Shown one piece after another: positions 19,226-28,881 of a stretch of 64,000 nucleotides of DNA (the stretch's first letter is position 1; every line of letters starts with the position of its first letter). The stretch is from contig NZ_CP022222.1 in assembly GCF_009930815.1 (NCBI RefSeq), forward strand, positions 1,344,501 through 1,408,500, read 5' to 3'. The DNA is from Bradyrhizobium sp. CCBAU 051011 (GTDB lineage Bacteria > Pseudomonadota > Alphaproteobacteria > Rhizobiales > Xanthobacteraceae). A model generated the notes under the pieces. That model saw only the letters and a program-made list of their open reading frames with translations, was not told where the DNA came from and made no database searches. Made by a program: the position numbers and the translations under genes.

Positions 19226-19325
19226 CTAAAGCGCAATGAGATTGGGTTGAATCGTCAATGCGCTTTAGCTCCTTGTTTGGGCATGATCTTTTCGGAAAAC
19301 CGCTTCACACTTTTCCGGATCATGC
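19226..19325. repeat. RIME-like palindromic mosaic element
   Basis: Two inverted repeats side by side. The first has 10-bp arms CTAAAGCGCA (19226-19235) and TGCGCTTTAG (19259-19268). The second has 8-bp arms GCATGATC (19281-19288) and GATCATGC (19318-19325), with an inner CGGAAAA/TTTTCCG pair. From memory this matches the RIME-type intergenic repeats widespread in Rhizobiales. It starts one base past the stop of the binding-protein gene and may act as a stem-loop that protects that message. Confidence 0.75.
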
Positions 19326-19326
19326 C

Positions 19327-21228
19327 TTAGCCGGCCGGCTTGAGCTTAACGAGCATATAACGCGAATTGCCCCAGTTCGGCACCGGATTGGTGTAGGGGT
19401 TTTCCGACGTCGGAAATCCCGTCCAATAGGTCTGGTCCATCGCGGTGAAAACGCTGTACGCCATCAACGGAATGGTTGGCATCTCTTTCACGGCGAGCTT
19501 AATGTAGTCCTTGCCAAGCTCGATCGACTTCGGATCATCAAAGCCCACCATCCGGATGCTCTCGATGATCTTGTCGAGCGCGGGATCCGACCAGCGCTGC
19601 CAGTTGCGCAGTGGCTGCGATTTGCCGGGCTCCGCCACGAACTGCGAATGCCAACTGTCGAGGAAGTAGGACAGGTCGGGGTGGCCGCCCCAGGTTTCGA
19701 CGCTCCAGCCGATGAATGTGTCGAAATCGCCGGCCGCCCGCCGCGTCGGCAGCGTCCCCTGCGCCACATCGATCCGTGCGTCGATGCCGGCCTGTTTCCA
19801 TAACTGCACGATCATGGTCCCGGCCCGCGTCATCACCGGGCGCAGGTCGCCTTCCACCATGACGCGGATAGTGAACGGCCTGCCGTCCGGCATGGTCCAG
19901 GCGCCGCCGCGTTTGCTGAAGCCGGCCTTCTCCAGAAGCTCCTGCGCTGCCTGCGGATCGACCTTCCACCAGCCCATGCCGAAAGCACGGGCGATCTCCG
20001 CGGGATTGGACGGAATCTGCTCGCCCATCGAAGGTCGCAGCATGTCGGCGATCTGCTTGCCGATCGTCGGATCGTACGGCTTGATCTTGCGCTTGCCGGT
20101 GTCGATCTCGAATGCCTTCAGCCATTCTTCCATCGGCTGATGATACGTTGCCGGATGGGCGCCGGTCGGCGGCACGCCGATCGCCGATATGGTGGCGGCG
20201 CCGCGATAGGCTGCCATCGACACCGCCTTGATGTCGATCAGAAGCGCCAACGCCCATCGCACGTCAGGGTTCTTGAACAACTCGTTCTGGGTATTGAAGA
20301 TCACCGCCGGCAGCGTCGGATCGGGATGGCCATAAGGGAAACCCTTGAACCAGGCCCGCGTCATCTTGCTTTGCTTGGCGAGAGCAAACATGCCCTCGGG
20401 CGCGATGTCGTGGATCACATCGAGCTCATGGTTGAGCTGCGCAATGACCCGCTTGTCCGGCGGGCCGGGATCGATGTAGGCGAGAAATTTCGGTCCAGGC
20501 TTGCCGTAGCGCCCGAGCGTGGTGCGCTGCCAATCGTCGCGCAATTGCCAGCTGTACCATTTGCCGTCGGGGTCGTAGCTGTTCAGCACATAGGCGCCGA
20601 GCGAAACCGGCTTGTTGAAATCGAACTTGACTGGATCGTCCACCTTCTCGAAAACATGCTTGGGCAGGATCCACACCGCCCCCCAGCGCACCGTGAAGTT
20701 GGCGTGAAAGCGTGAGTTTGGCTTCTTGAGCTTGAACACCACCGTATAGGGATCCGGCGCCTCGACGGACGCCACGTTGCTCGCGAGCACCGCGCTGAAG
20801 CGCATCCCCGGATGCTTGATCTGGGTCATCACCGTCGCGACGACGTCATCTGCGGTGAACTCGATGCCGTCGCTCCAGAAGATGCCCCTGCGAAGCTTCG
20901 CCGTCATCGCGGTGAAATCGGCATTGTACTGCGGCTTGTCGGCGGCGAGCGAGTTGTCCCAGACGCCTTCGAGACCGCTTTCAGGGTCGATGTACCAGAG
21001 CGTATCGAGGGCAACCTGCTGCAGCCCGTTCGACTGGGATCCTGCATTGATAGCCCAGATGTTGAACCATCCGGCGTTCTTGACGGTCCCTTCCGGGTTT
21101 TCAAGGATCAGCAGTTCCTTCCGGGGAATGTTTCGCGAAGTGCCCTGCGCATGGCCTGAATTCGCTAACAGGAATGGCAGCGCCACGAGAGCGCACGCAA
21201 CCAGCAGAAATGCACGAAAACAGCGCAT
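19327..21228 (-). CDS. ABC transporter solute-binding protein, family 5
   Basis: A 633-residue periplasmic binding protein of the SBP_bac_5 (peptide/oligosaccharide) family. A Sec signal peptide is clear: MRCFRAFLLVACALVALPF then a cut near GHAQG. The lobe-defining pieces are SGLEGVWDNSLA, the family hallmark WSDGIEFTADDVVATV and a C-terminal MVQLWKQAGIDARI-type segment. Longer than average for the family (about 520-550), as seen in the oligosaccharide binders. The paired starts at 21231 and 21228 differ by one residue; the second has better spacing to GAGGAAG. Because an arabinofuranosidase ends the operon, an arabinose-containing oligosaccharide is a better guess than a peptide. Confidence 0.9.
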   Translation of the reverse strand: MRCFRAFLLVACALVALPFLLANSGHAQGTSRNIPRKELLILENPEGTVKNAGWFNIWAINAGSQSNGLQQVALDTLWYIDPESGLEGVWDNSLAADKPQYNADFTAMTAKLRRGIFWSDGIEFTADDVVATVMTQIKHPGMRFSAVLASNVASVEAPDPYTVVFKLKKPNSRFHANFTVRWGAVWILPKHVFEKVDDPVKFDFNKPVSLGAYVLNSYDPDGKWYSWQLRDDWQRTTLGRYGKPGPKFLAYIDPGPPDKRVIAQLNHELDVIHDIAPEGMFALAKQSKMTRAWFKGFPYGHPDPTLPAVIFNTQNELFKNPDVRWALALLIDIKAVSMAAYRGAATISAIGVPPTGAHPATYHQPMEEWLKAFEIDTGKRKIKPYDPTIGKQIADMLRPSMGEQIPSNPAEIARAFGMGWWKVDPQAAQELLEKAGFSKRGGAWTMPDGRPFTIRVMVEGDLRPVMTRAGTMIVQLWKQAGIDARIDVAQGTLPTRRAAGDFDTFIGWSVETWGGHPDLSYFLDSWHSQFVAEPGKSQPLRNWQRWSDPALDKIIESIRMVGFDDPKSIELGKDYIKLAVKEMPTIPLMAYSVFTAMDQTYWTGFPTSENPYTNPVPNWGNSRYMLVKLKPAG

Positions 21229-21549
21229 CATCTTCCTCACGGGTGCAGTTGGCTCGACGCTTGTGCGACGAATGCTAGAGGCGTCAAAAAAGAGTAACAA
21301 TAGAAATCTTGGACCAGAGGCGAAGATCGGTTCCCCGTTTACGCGCACATGTCTGGGCTGCTCGGGAGATAACTCTGTGCCAGAGCCTACAGTCGGCTAT
21401 GAAGGCAGCCAGGAACAGAGCGCGCACCTCGGTAGAATACGTTTCAGAACAGCCGTCGTGCGAAACAATCCACTGAATCGCAAGCGCATTCAGCATGGAA
21501 TTAAGCCACCGCCCGGTACAGTTGGTTCGGTCAGGCGCCGGATGGAGAG
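21229..21549. other. Region upstream of the ABC operon, no recognisable gene
   Basis: About 320 bases between the binding-protein start and the first part of the IS630 remnant. It should contain the operon promoter. Short open frames exist on both strands but none resembles a protein I know. Confidence 0.35.
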
Positions 21550-22391
21550 CGCCCGTGAGCTGCCCCGGACGCCATGCGCTGAGGGGCGAGTGCCGCAGGA
21601 GAACTGCAGGTGGAGGTGACCGAGTGTCTCGACCGGTTGGTCGCATTTCAGTCGATCGTCGGTACCTGCAACCGCGCAATCGTCAACTGCTCGTTGCCGA
21701 GCTTGCCGGACGCGGCCTGAAGGTCGACTACCACTCGGTATGGGACTTCGTGCATGCCGAGAAGCTCAGCTTCAAAAAAAGCGTGGTGGCTGGCGAACGC
21801 GATCGTCCCGACGTGGCGCGTCGGCGCGCCCAGTGGACAAAGTAACAAGGTCGCGTCAAAGCCGAACGGCTGGTCTTCATCGACGAGACCTGGACCCGGA
21901 CTGATATGGCTCCCTTGCGGGGATAGGCGCCACGCGGGCAAAGGCTTCCCGCCAAGGTTCCTCACGGCCGCTGGAAGACCATGACCTTCCTGGCGGCCCT
22001 GCGCCATGACCGGATCGATGCGCCATGGTTCATCGAGGGGCCGATCGATGGCGCGAGCTTCCGGGCCTATGTCGAGAAGGTTCTGCTGCCCACCCTTCGG
22101 CCCGGCGATGTCGTCATCATGGACAATCTCGGAAGCCACAAAGGCAAGGTCGTGCGTCAGCTCATTCGCTCCGCCGGCGCCAAGCTGTTCCTCCTGCCAA
22201 AATACTCACCTGACCTGAACCCGATTGAACAGGTCTTTGCCAAGCTCAAGCATCTGCTCCGAAAGGCTGCCGCCGGAACCGTCGATACGGTCTGCACCGC
22301 CATCGGTGAGGCCCTCGACGCCTTCACACCCGAAGAATGCGCCAACTACCTCAAAAATTCAGGCTATCAACCTAATGCCATCGCGCTTTAG
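21550..22391 (+). pseudogene. IS630-family transposase, inactivated
   Basis: One reading frame gives a clear IS630 transposase broken by two nonsense codons: TAA at 21843-21845 and TAG at 21924-21926. The parts read LAGRGLKVDYHSVWDFVH (DNA-binding region), RLVFIDETWTRTDMAPLRG (first catalytic Asp of the DDE triad), VVIMDNLGSHKGKVVRQL (second Asp) and PKYSPDLNPIEQVFAKLK (the Glu). In active relatives the two stop positions are, as I recall, Tyr and Trp codons, each one base away. The first third is degraded and hard to align. No clear terminal inverted repeats were picked out by eye. Confidence 0.85.
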
Positions 22392-22415
22392 GCGATTGTC
22401 GGCCAGGGGCACCAT

Positions 22416-22760
22416 TCAATGCCAACGATCGCCGGTTACCTGCGGGATTCCTGCCACAACATCAGGCCGGTTCTTTTCGAGCCAGGCCACAGCCTCCGAG
22501 CCATCGACGATACACTCGAATGTTTCCCAGGTCGGATCCTCCAGGGATTCTAGCTGGAGGCGCTTCGCCGCGTACTCGACGAGGTCATGGACGCGTTCGT
22601 ATCCTCGTCGGTGCTCCACGGACTCTGCGATCGCTGTGCTGGCCCACCCTCGTTGGGCCAAATCGACAATGCTTGGAGCATCGGCCTCGCTGAACCATGG
22701 TGTGGCATCGAACTCGACACACAGGATATTATCGGCGGTATGGCAAGTAGCGCGGATCAT
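22416..22760 (-). CDS. Hypothetical protein
   Basis: A 114-residue acidic protein without signal peptide or membrane helix. I do not recognise the family. It begins MIRATCHTADNILCVEFDA and has an alpha/beta character, with a run of helix-forming residues in the middle. AGAAAGGG lies 7 bases before the ATG and the composition is coding-like, which supports it being real. It follows the glutamate dehydrogenase gene by 28 bases on the same strand, so it could be read from that transcript. No functional statement is justified. Confidence 0.55.
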   Translation of the reverse strand: MIRATCHTADNILCVEFDATPWFSEADAPSIVDLAQRGWASTAIAESVEHRRGYERVHDLVEYAAKRLQLESLEDPTWETFECIVDGSEAVAWLEKNRPDVVAGIPQVTGDRWH

Positions 22761-22788
22761 TGGGTACCCTTTCTGCCGTGCCTGCCCG

Positions 22789-25700
22789 TCAGCCCCTGAC
22801 CAGGTCCCCCAGCAAATTGGCCGCCACCGTCAGCTTGGCGAGCGTCAGGCCGCTGGCCGCGATCTCCTCAACCAAGCGGCGGATGCGTGTCGCTTCAGGA
22901 TGAGCGGCGAGCCAGCTGGCAACGGCCTGCGGGCCGGACTCGCCGGTTGCCAGCATGTTGGCGACCAGGGTTCTTTCCGCAGCCGCGATCTGGTCGACGG
23001 CGCGATCGATGGCGAGACGTTCGTAATTATCGGTCGCGGGTACGCTACGCGCGGCGGCGATGATGCGATCGAGGCTGAAATCGGCCTCGGCGGCGAAGAA
23101 GGTCGTGGCGGCGTCACCGATGGCCCGGCTGGTGCGCTCCGCAACGGTTACGATATCCGGTGCCGGGACCAGGGCATCGAGAGCAGCGAGCTCGGCGGCG
23201 AGGTCGGCCGGCACGCCGGCATCGATCAGGTCCTGCCGCCGCTTGGTGCGCCCGGCCAACAAGCCCTCCCGCAGGGTCTCGTCGAGCCCGGCGGCAATCT
23301 GCCGGATGCCGGGGCCGAAGCGTGCGATCACGGCATCGAGACCTGCCTTGAAATCGACATTGCGCACGTACCAGACCATTCGGGAGAGCAGCAGATCCTG
23401 AATCGCCGCGTAAAGGGTAAGTTGCAATTGCCCATCGATGCGGGTGTCGAGCGCATCGATCGCGGCATTCAGCCGCTTCAGCCCGTAGCATTCATCCACC
23501 GCCACATAGGCCATAACAATCGTCGGGATATCGGCATCGGTCTCATCGATCAGGCGTACGACACAGGCCGGGCCGCCGCGGTTGATCACGGCATTGGCGA
23601 GATTGGTCGCGATGATCTCCCGCCGCAGCCGATGCAATTGCACCGCTGTCGGGAATTTGTCTTGAACCTCGCGCGGAAAATACTGGGACAGCTCACGGGC
23701 GAGATAAGGATCGTCGGGTACTCCGGTGGCGAGCAGGTCATCGTAGAGCGTCAGCTTGGCGTAAGCGAGCAACACGGCAAGTTCAGGCCGCGTCAGGAGC
23801 GCACCACGCCTCGTGCGTTCGGCGATCACCGCGTCGTCGGGCAGGAATTCAACAGCGCGGCTAAGCAGCCCGCGCTGTTCCAACGCTTGCATCAGGCGGG
23901 TGAGGAAGCCGATTTCGGCCAGGCCCTTCCGTTCGGCGAGGGAGAGCGCCAGCGTCTGCAGATAGTTGTTGCGCAGTACCAGCGCGCCGACCTCCTCGGT
24001 CATCGCGGCGAGCAGCCTGTTGCGGTCGCCAGGAGTGAGGCGTCCCTCGCGCTCGGGGCGCGCCAACGCGATCTTGATGTTGACCTCGACGTCGGAAGTA
24101 TTCACGCCGGCCGAATTATCGATCGCGTCGGTGTTGAGCTTGACGCCCTTCTGCGCCGCTTCAATGCGGCCGCGCTGGGTGACCCCGAGATTGGCGCCCT
24201 CGCCGATCACCCTGGCACGGACATCCGCGCCCGCGATGCGGATTGGATCGTTGGCGCGATCGCCGACATGATCGTCGCTTTCCCCCGATGCACGGATATA
24301 GGTGCCGATGCCGCCAAACCACAGAAGGTCCGCGCGCGCCTTCAGGATCGCGGTCATCACCTCGAAAGGCGTCGCTTGCGGCTTGTCGATATCGAGAAGG
24401 GTCCGCAGTTCCGGCGGGAGCGGGATCGCCTTGAGCGAGCGCGAGAACACGCCGCCGCCTGGCGAGATCAGCGACTTGTTGTAGTCCTGCCAACTCGACC
24501 GCGGCAGTTCGAACATGCGCTTGCGTTCGGCGAAGCTGCTCGCCGGGTCGGGCGCAGGATCGAGGAAGATGTCTCGATGATCGAAAGCCGCCACCAGCTT
24601 TGTCGCCGGCGACAACAGCATGCCGTTGCCGAAGACATCGCCGGACATGTCGCCCACGCCGACCGCGGTGAAGGGCATGGTTTGAATGTCTGTGCCGAGC
24701 TCGCGGAAGTGACGCTTGACCGCCTCCCACGCTCCTCGCGCCGTGATCCCCATCCTCTTGTGGTCATAGCCCTGACTGCCGCCGGAGGCGAAGGCATCAC
24801 CGAGCCAATGGTTCTTCTCGGCCGAGATCGCGTTGGCGATGTCGGAAAAGGTCGCGGTCCCCTTGTCGGCGGCAACGACGAGGTAGGGGTCGTCGCCGTC
24901 ATGCCGCAGGATGGAGTCCGGCGGCACGATGATGTCGCCGTCGAGGTTGTCGGTGAGTTCGAGCAGCGTACGAACGAAGATGCGATAGGCTTCGGTGCCC
25001 TCGGCCAGCCAAGCCTCGCGATTGGAGGGCGGCGGCAGTCGCTTGGGCACGAAACCGCCCTTGGCGCCGACGGGAACGATCACGGCGTTCTTGACCTGCT
25101 GGGCCTTGACCAGGCCGAGGATCTCCGTGCGGAAATCCTGCGGCCGGTCGGACCAGCGCAAGCCACCGCGCGCCACCTTGCCGAAGCGCAGATGAATGCC
25201 TTCGACACGGGGCGAATAGACGAAAATCTCGTAGAGCGGTCGCGGAGCCGGCAGGTCCTCGATCTTGCGCGCGTCGAACTTGAAGGAGATCACCGGACGC
25301 GGATATCCGTCCTCGCCGACCTGCCACAGGTTGGTGCGTATGGTTGCCTGCACCAGATTGGTGAACCGGCGCAGGATGCGGTCTTCATCGAGTGAGGCGA
25401 CGGATTTGAGCTGCTCCTCGATCTCGGCAAGCAGGGCCGTCTCGCGTGCCGACCGCTCCGCGTCCGTCAAGGCGAGGCGCGGGTCGAAGCGGGCCTGGAA
25501 CAACGCGACGAGGTTGGCGGTGATCGCGGCGTTCTTGCGCAGGGTTTCCCACATATAGTCCTGGGTGAACGGTGCGCGGATCTGGTGCAGATAGCGGGAC
25601 AGCGCGCGGATGGCCGAGACTTCCCTCCAACCCAGGGCCGTACGCAGGATCAGCGCGTTATAGCCGTCGGACTCGGCGCGATCGCGCACCACCGCCATGA

Positions 25701-27606
25701 TCGAGGCTTCCAGGCGATGACTGAATTCCGGGCTGATCTCGATCGGCTGGCCGTCGCTGGTCTCGATGGTCATGTCGTGCAGCCATACCGCCGCCTGCCT
25801 GGCGCCGGGCACGATCTGATAAGTCCGCTCGTTGACCACGCGCAGGCCGTGATTCTCGATCACCGGTACGCGGTAGGACAGCGACAGCGGTGCGGCGTCC
25901 GAGAAGACCTTCAGGCCGAAGCGCCTGGGCTCGTCGTGGCCCTCGTTGCGGTGAACCGAAATCGCCACCGGACGCGTTGCCGTGAGCTTTTCGATGACGG
26001 CGATGTCGGCGATCGCTCGTTCCGCGCTGAAAACCTCCGTATAGCCACCGGCGAAGGCCTGCGCATAACGGTTGGCGAGCATGCGCGCGCGCATGCCATC
26101 GGTCGATGCAGTGAGCGCAACCTTGAGCCTGTCGGCCCAGGTCGCGGCAATGGCGCTGATCCCGGCTTCGAGTGTCGCGCGTTCGACGACGGGCGTTTCG
26201 CCTTGATAACGCCCGATGATGTAGTGGACGCGCGCAAGAGATCCTTCGGGGAAAGACACATAGGAGGCCGCCAGCCGGCCCTCATAGGCCTGCGCCAGGA
26301 AGTCTGCGACACGTGTACGCACATCGGTGTCGTACTTCTCGCGCGGAATGAAGGCGAGGATGGAGACGAAGCGATCGAACTTGTCCACCCGTGACAGCGC
26401 CCGGACGCGGGGGCGCTCGTAGAGGATCAGTATCTCCATGACGAAATTGTAGAGGGTGTCGACGTCGACCTGGAACAGTTCGTCACGCGGATATTCTTCG
26501 AGAATATGCATGAGCGCCTTGCCCGAATGGCTGTTCGGGTCGAAGCCGGCGCGCTGCAGCACTCGCTCCACCTTGTGGCGGACATAAGGGATCTGCCGTG
26601 CCGAGCGCGTGTAGGCGCCCGAGGTGAAAAGGCCGACAAGTCGCAATTCGCCCTCGAGCCGGCCATCGGGCGTGTACAGCTTGATGCCCACATAGTCCAT
26701 CCGGATGCGGCGATGTACGCGGCTGGAGACGTTGGCTTTGGTCACGATGAGCAGCGTTGGCTCGCGCATGAACTCGCGAATTTCCGGAGTCATCACCACC
26801 ATTTCGCTGCCGCGACGCAGGACCTTCACATCTGGATCTCGCAAGATGCCGAGGCCTTCGCCGGTCGAAACGTCGTCAGACACATCGGCTTCGGGTGCGA
26901 TGCGGTATTCGCGCAGCCCCAGAAAGGTGAAATTGTCTGCGCACAGCCATTGCAGGAACTGATTGGCTTCGGCGACCTCGTCGATCGGCAGCGGCGGCGG
27001 ATTGGAAGAGAAGGTCCTGATCGCCTCCTCGATGCGGGCACGCATGGGCTTCCAGTCAGTGACGCAGGCGCGGACATCGTTCAACGTCCTGGTCAGGCCG
27101 TCGATCAGCTTCTGGCGGTCGGCCTCGACGTCCAGGCGGGTGATGTGGAGATGGATCAGGCTTTCGCGCGCGCCCCTTGCTCCTTCCGGCAGTACTTCGC
27201 CATGGAAGCGGATTAGCTGGCCCTGCTCGTCGCGCTCCATGGCGATGATCGGGTGAGCAACCAGGGTGACTTCGATGCCCTGCTCGGTGAGTTCCGCCAG
27301 GGTGGAATCGAACAGGAAGGGCATGTTGTCGTTGAGAATTTCGAGCACAGAGATCTCGCGGCCATCCGGCATCATCGGATTGACAACGCGGATATCGGCG
27401 TGACCCGCGGTGCGACGCTGCACATGTTGCCAGGCCTGCTGGGCCAGGAAGGCTAACGAGGTGGCATCGTAGCCGGCGAGATCCTCGCTATTGGTGTGAC
27501 CGAACAGCAGCTCGGCAAAAGTCCGCGGGGCCTTCCCCAGCAGCATGCTTCCAGCCGCATCGCGGATCAGGGTTGCCCGGGCCTTGTCGTCACGCCACGC
27601 TTCCAT
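22789..27606 (-). CDS. gdhB: NAD-specific glutamate dehydrogenase, large (180-kDa) class
   Basis: A 1605-residue protein of the large NAD-GDH class (typical length about 1550-1650). The long N-terminal part (1 to about 700) carries the ACT-like regulatory sections; the catalytic core follows, with LRWSDRPQDFRTEILGLVKA and the lysine-containing VPVGAKGGFVPK at about residue 845-855, then the nucleotide-binding part. It oxidises glutamate to 2-oxoglutarate and ammonium with NAD and is normally a catabolic enzyme under amino-acid surplus. The start at 27606 has GGAGGGCGCT ahead; upstream ATGs at 27618 and 27657 are in frame but less well placed. A single-gene unit, perhaps with the small gene downstream. 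Confidence 0.95.
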   Translation of the reverse strand: MEAWRDDKARATLIRDAAGSMLLGKAPRTFAELLFGHTNSEDLAGYDATSLAFLAQQAWQHVQRRTAGHADIRVVNPMMPDGREISVLEILNDNMPFLFDSTLAELTEQGIEVTLVAHPIIAMERDEQGQLIRFHGEVLPEGARGARESLIHLHITRLDVEADRQKLIDGLTRTLNDVRACVTDWKPMRARIEEAIRTFSSNPPPLPIDEVAEANQFLQWLCADNFTFLGLREYRIAPEADVSDDVSTGEGLGILRDPDVKVLRRGSEMVVMTPEIREFMREPTLLIVTKANVSSRVHRRIRMDYVGIKLYTPDGRLEGELRLVGLFTSGAYTRSARQIPYVRHKVERVLQRAGFDPNSHSGKALMHILEEYPRDELFQVDVDTLYNFVMEILILYERPRVRALSRVDKFDRFVSILAFIPREKYDTDVRTRVADFLAQAYEGRLAASYVSFPEGSLARVHYIIGRYQGETPVVERATLEAGISAIAATWADRLKVALTASTDGMRARMLANRYAQAFAGGYTEVFSAERAIADIAVIEKLTATRPVAISVHRNEGHDEPRRFGLKVFSDAAPLSLSYRVPVIENHGLRVVNERTYQIVPGARQAAVWLHDMTIETSDGQPIEISPEFSHRLEASIMAVVRDRAESDGYNALILRTALGWREVSAIRALSRYLHQIRAPFTQDYMWETLRKNAAITANLVALFQARFDPRLALTDAERSARETALLAEIEEQLKSVASLDEDRILRRFTNLVQATIRTNLWQVGEDGYPRPVISFKFDARKIEDLPAPRPLYEIFVYSPRVEGIHLRFGKVARGGLRWSDRPQDFRTEILGLVKAQQVKNAVIVPVGAKGGFVPKRLPPPSNREAWLAEGTEAYRIFVRTLLELTDNLDGDIIVPPDSILRHDGDDPYLVVAADKGTATFSDIANAISAEKNHWLGDAFASGGSQGYDHKRMGITARGAWEAVKRHFRELGTDIQTMPFTAVGVGDMSGDVFGNGMLLSPATKLVAAFDHRDIFLDPAPDPASSFAERKRMFELPRSSWQDYNKSLISPGGGVFSRSLKAIPLPPELRTLLDIDKPQATPFEVMTAILKARADLLWFGGIGTYIRASGESDDHVGDRANDPIRIAGADVRARVIGEGANLGVTQRGRIEAAQKGVKLNTDAIDNSAGVNTSDVEVNIKIALARPEREGRLTPGDRNRLLAAMTEEVGALVLRNNYLQTLALSLAERKGLAEIGFLTRLMQALEQRGLLSRAVEFLPDDAVIAERTRRGALLTRPELAVLLAYAKLTLYDDLLATGVPDDPYLARELSQYFPREVQDKFPTAVQLHRLRREIIATNLANAVINRGGPACVVRLIDETDADIPTIVMAYVAVDECYGLKRLNAAIDALDTRIDGQLQLTLYAAIQDLLLSRMVWYVRNVDFKAGLDAVIARFGPGIRQIAAGLDETLREGLLAGRTKRRQDLIDAGVPADLAAELAALDALVPAPDIVTVAERTSRAIGDAATTFFAAEADFSLDRIIAAARSVPATDNYERLAIDRAVDQIAAAERTLVANMLATGESGPQAVASWLAAHPEATRIRRLVEEIAASGLTLAKLTVAANLLGDLVRG

Positions 27607-28200
27607 AGCGCCCTCCATTTTCTCGCAACGTCCGACCGCAATCGCGATCATCAGCACGATCCTGGAGTACCCCCTTCGAGCGCCGTTGTCTTGACCGCGA
27701 TCCCACGGCGCGAAATCTCCGGTCTCGCAACTCTGATATTACCACCCCCGGGCGGCCAAGGCGCGCGAAGTCGTGGCGCGCATGCCGAAATGTCCTACAG
27801 TGGAGTGCAAGGGCCCAATCAGTCCTGACGACCGCCGGCTCGACCCGAGCCGTGCAAAAACTAAAGTGATTTCAATTACATATGTGTTCGCTAGGGTAGC
27901 CTCATGGCGCACCACGCTTCGCCGTCGCGGGCTACGCGGAACGCAGCCACGCAGAGCCGCATCACCGCTATCGCAGCTTCGGCTGGGCAGATTAATTGCG
28001 CTTCCGGTTCGCAGAACAGCCATGGAATGCGCATGGCGAGTTGCTTATTTTCCACATGACGAAAGAGCGGGTTAGGGAATTCTCGATCGCGGGAGTTGCA
28101 AAGTAAGTATCTTCCTCAACTGACGAAAACTGATCAGCGCGGTTTGCACGAACCGAATGCGCCTTGCCAACAAGGCTTTGCTCTCGATCTACGTTCGTTG
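27607..28200. other. Intergenic region, no recognisable gene
   Basis: About 590 bases between the starts of the NAD-GDH gene and the end of the LuxR regulator. It must include the gdh promoter. A rightward 100-codon open frame at 27773-28075 has no start signal or family resemblance and is probably chance. Confidence 0.35.
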
Positions 28201-28881
28201 CTAGCTGCGACGAATCCGAGACGGTTCATGTTCCGGGGCAGGACCCGCACCGTCATCCTGCGAGATCGCAATGGCCGCGAGTACCGTCCGGTTGCTGATT
28301 TCAAGCTTCTGAAAGATGTGATGAAGATGCACCTTGATGGTGCCGTTGCTGATATTCAGGCGGCGGCCAATTTCCTTGTTCGACAGTCCTTCGGACACCA
28401 ACCGCATGATCTGGCGCTCCCGCTCCGTCAGCACAGCGAGTGCGTTCTCCGTGATCGCGCTTTGCTCGCGAAGGACCGTCTGATCGGTTGTAGGCAGCGG
28501 CAATAGCCGCCGGCCTCCGGCAACCTGGCGTAACGACTGCACGAGAATTTCAGGCGTCACATCCTTTGAGATGAGGCTGAAACCGTCGGCAGGGGCTAAC
28601 ATGACCAGTTCACGCTCCACTTCAGCTGAGGTGAAAAAGACGAACCGCGTGGAAAGATTCTCAATACTTGCGATCGACAGAATCTCCGGGCCGGTCGCGC
28701 CGGGCATCGAGCCGTCGAGAATAGCCATGTCCGGCGCGAACTTCCGGATTGCTTCGACGCAGCGCGGACCATCGGTGCAAGATGCAACAATCTTGAAATC
28801 GGAGTGGGCCCCAAGCACGTTGCTCAAGCCCTTCAAAACCACGGGGTGCCGATCCGCAATCACGGTAGTGATACTACGCAC
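28201..28881 (-). CDS. LuxR/NarL-family response regulator
   Basis: A 226-residue two-domain regulator. The receiver (about 1-120) keeps the acidic pocket (Asp10), the phospho-acceptor Asp56 in MAILDGSMPG and the conserved lysine in LISKDV. The C-terminal LuxR helix-turn-helix (about 150-205) reads LTERERQIMRLVSEGLSNKE with IGRRLNISNGTIKVHLHHIF. No histidine kinase is adjacent, so the partner is elsewhere or is the hybrid sensor at 8.3 kb (speculative). GTG start with GAGGACTGCCCA ahead. It lies divergent to a second LuxR protein and at the edge of the EPS locus, so control of EPS genes is likely. Confidence 0.9.
   Translation of the reverse strand: MRSITTVIADRHPVVLKGLSNVLGAHSDFKIVASCTDGPRCVEAIRKFAPDMAILDGSMPGATGPEILSIASIENLSTRFVFFTSAEVERELVMLAPADGFSLISKDVTPEILVQSLRQVAGGRRLLPLPTTDQTVLREQSAITENALAVLTERERQIMRLVSEGLSNKEIGRRLNISNGTIKVHLHHIFQKLEISNRTVLAAIAISQDDGAGPAPEHEPSRIRRS

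Noticed and set aside
22225..25395. A 1056-codon rightward open frame opposite the NAD-GDH gene
   Set aside because: It is a shadow of a high-GC gene on the other strand, begins inside the IS630 remnant and shows no domain.
27773..28075. A 100-codon rightward open frame in the gap before the LuxR gene
   Set aside because: No ribosome site, arginine-rich random-looking product, no family resemblance.
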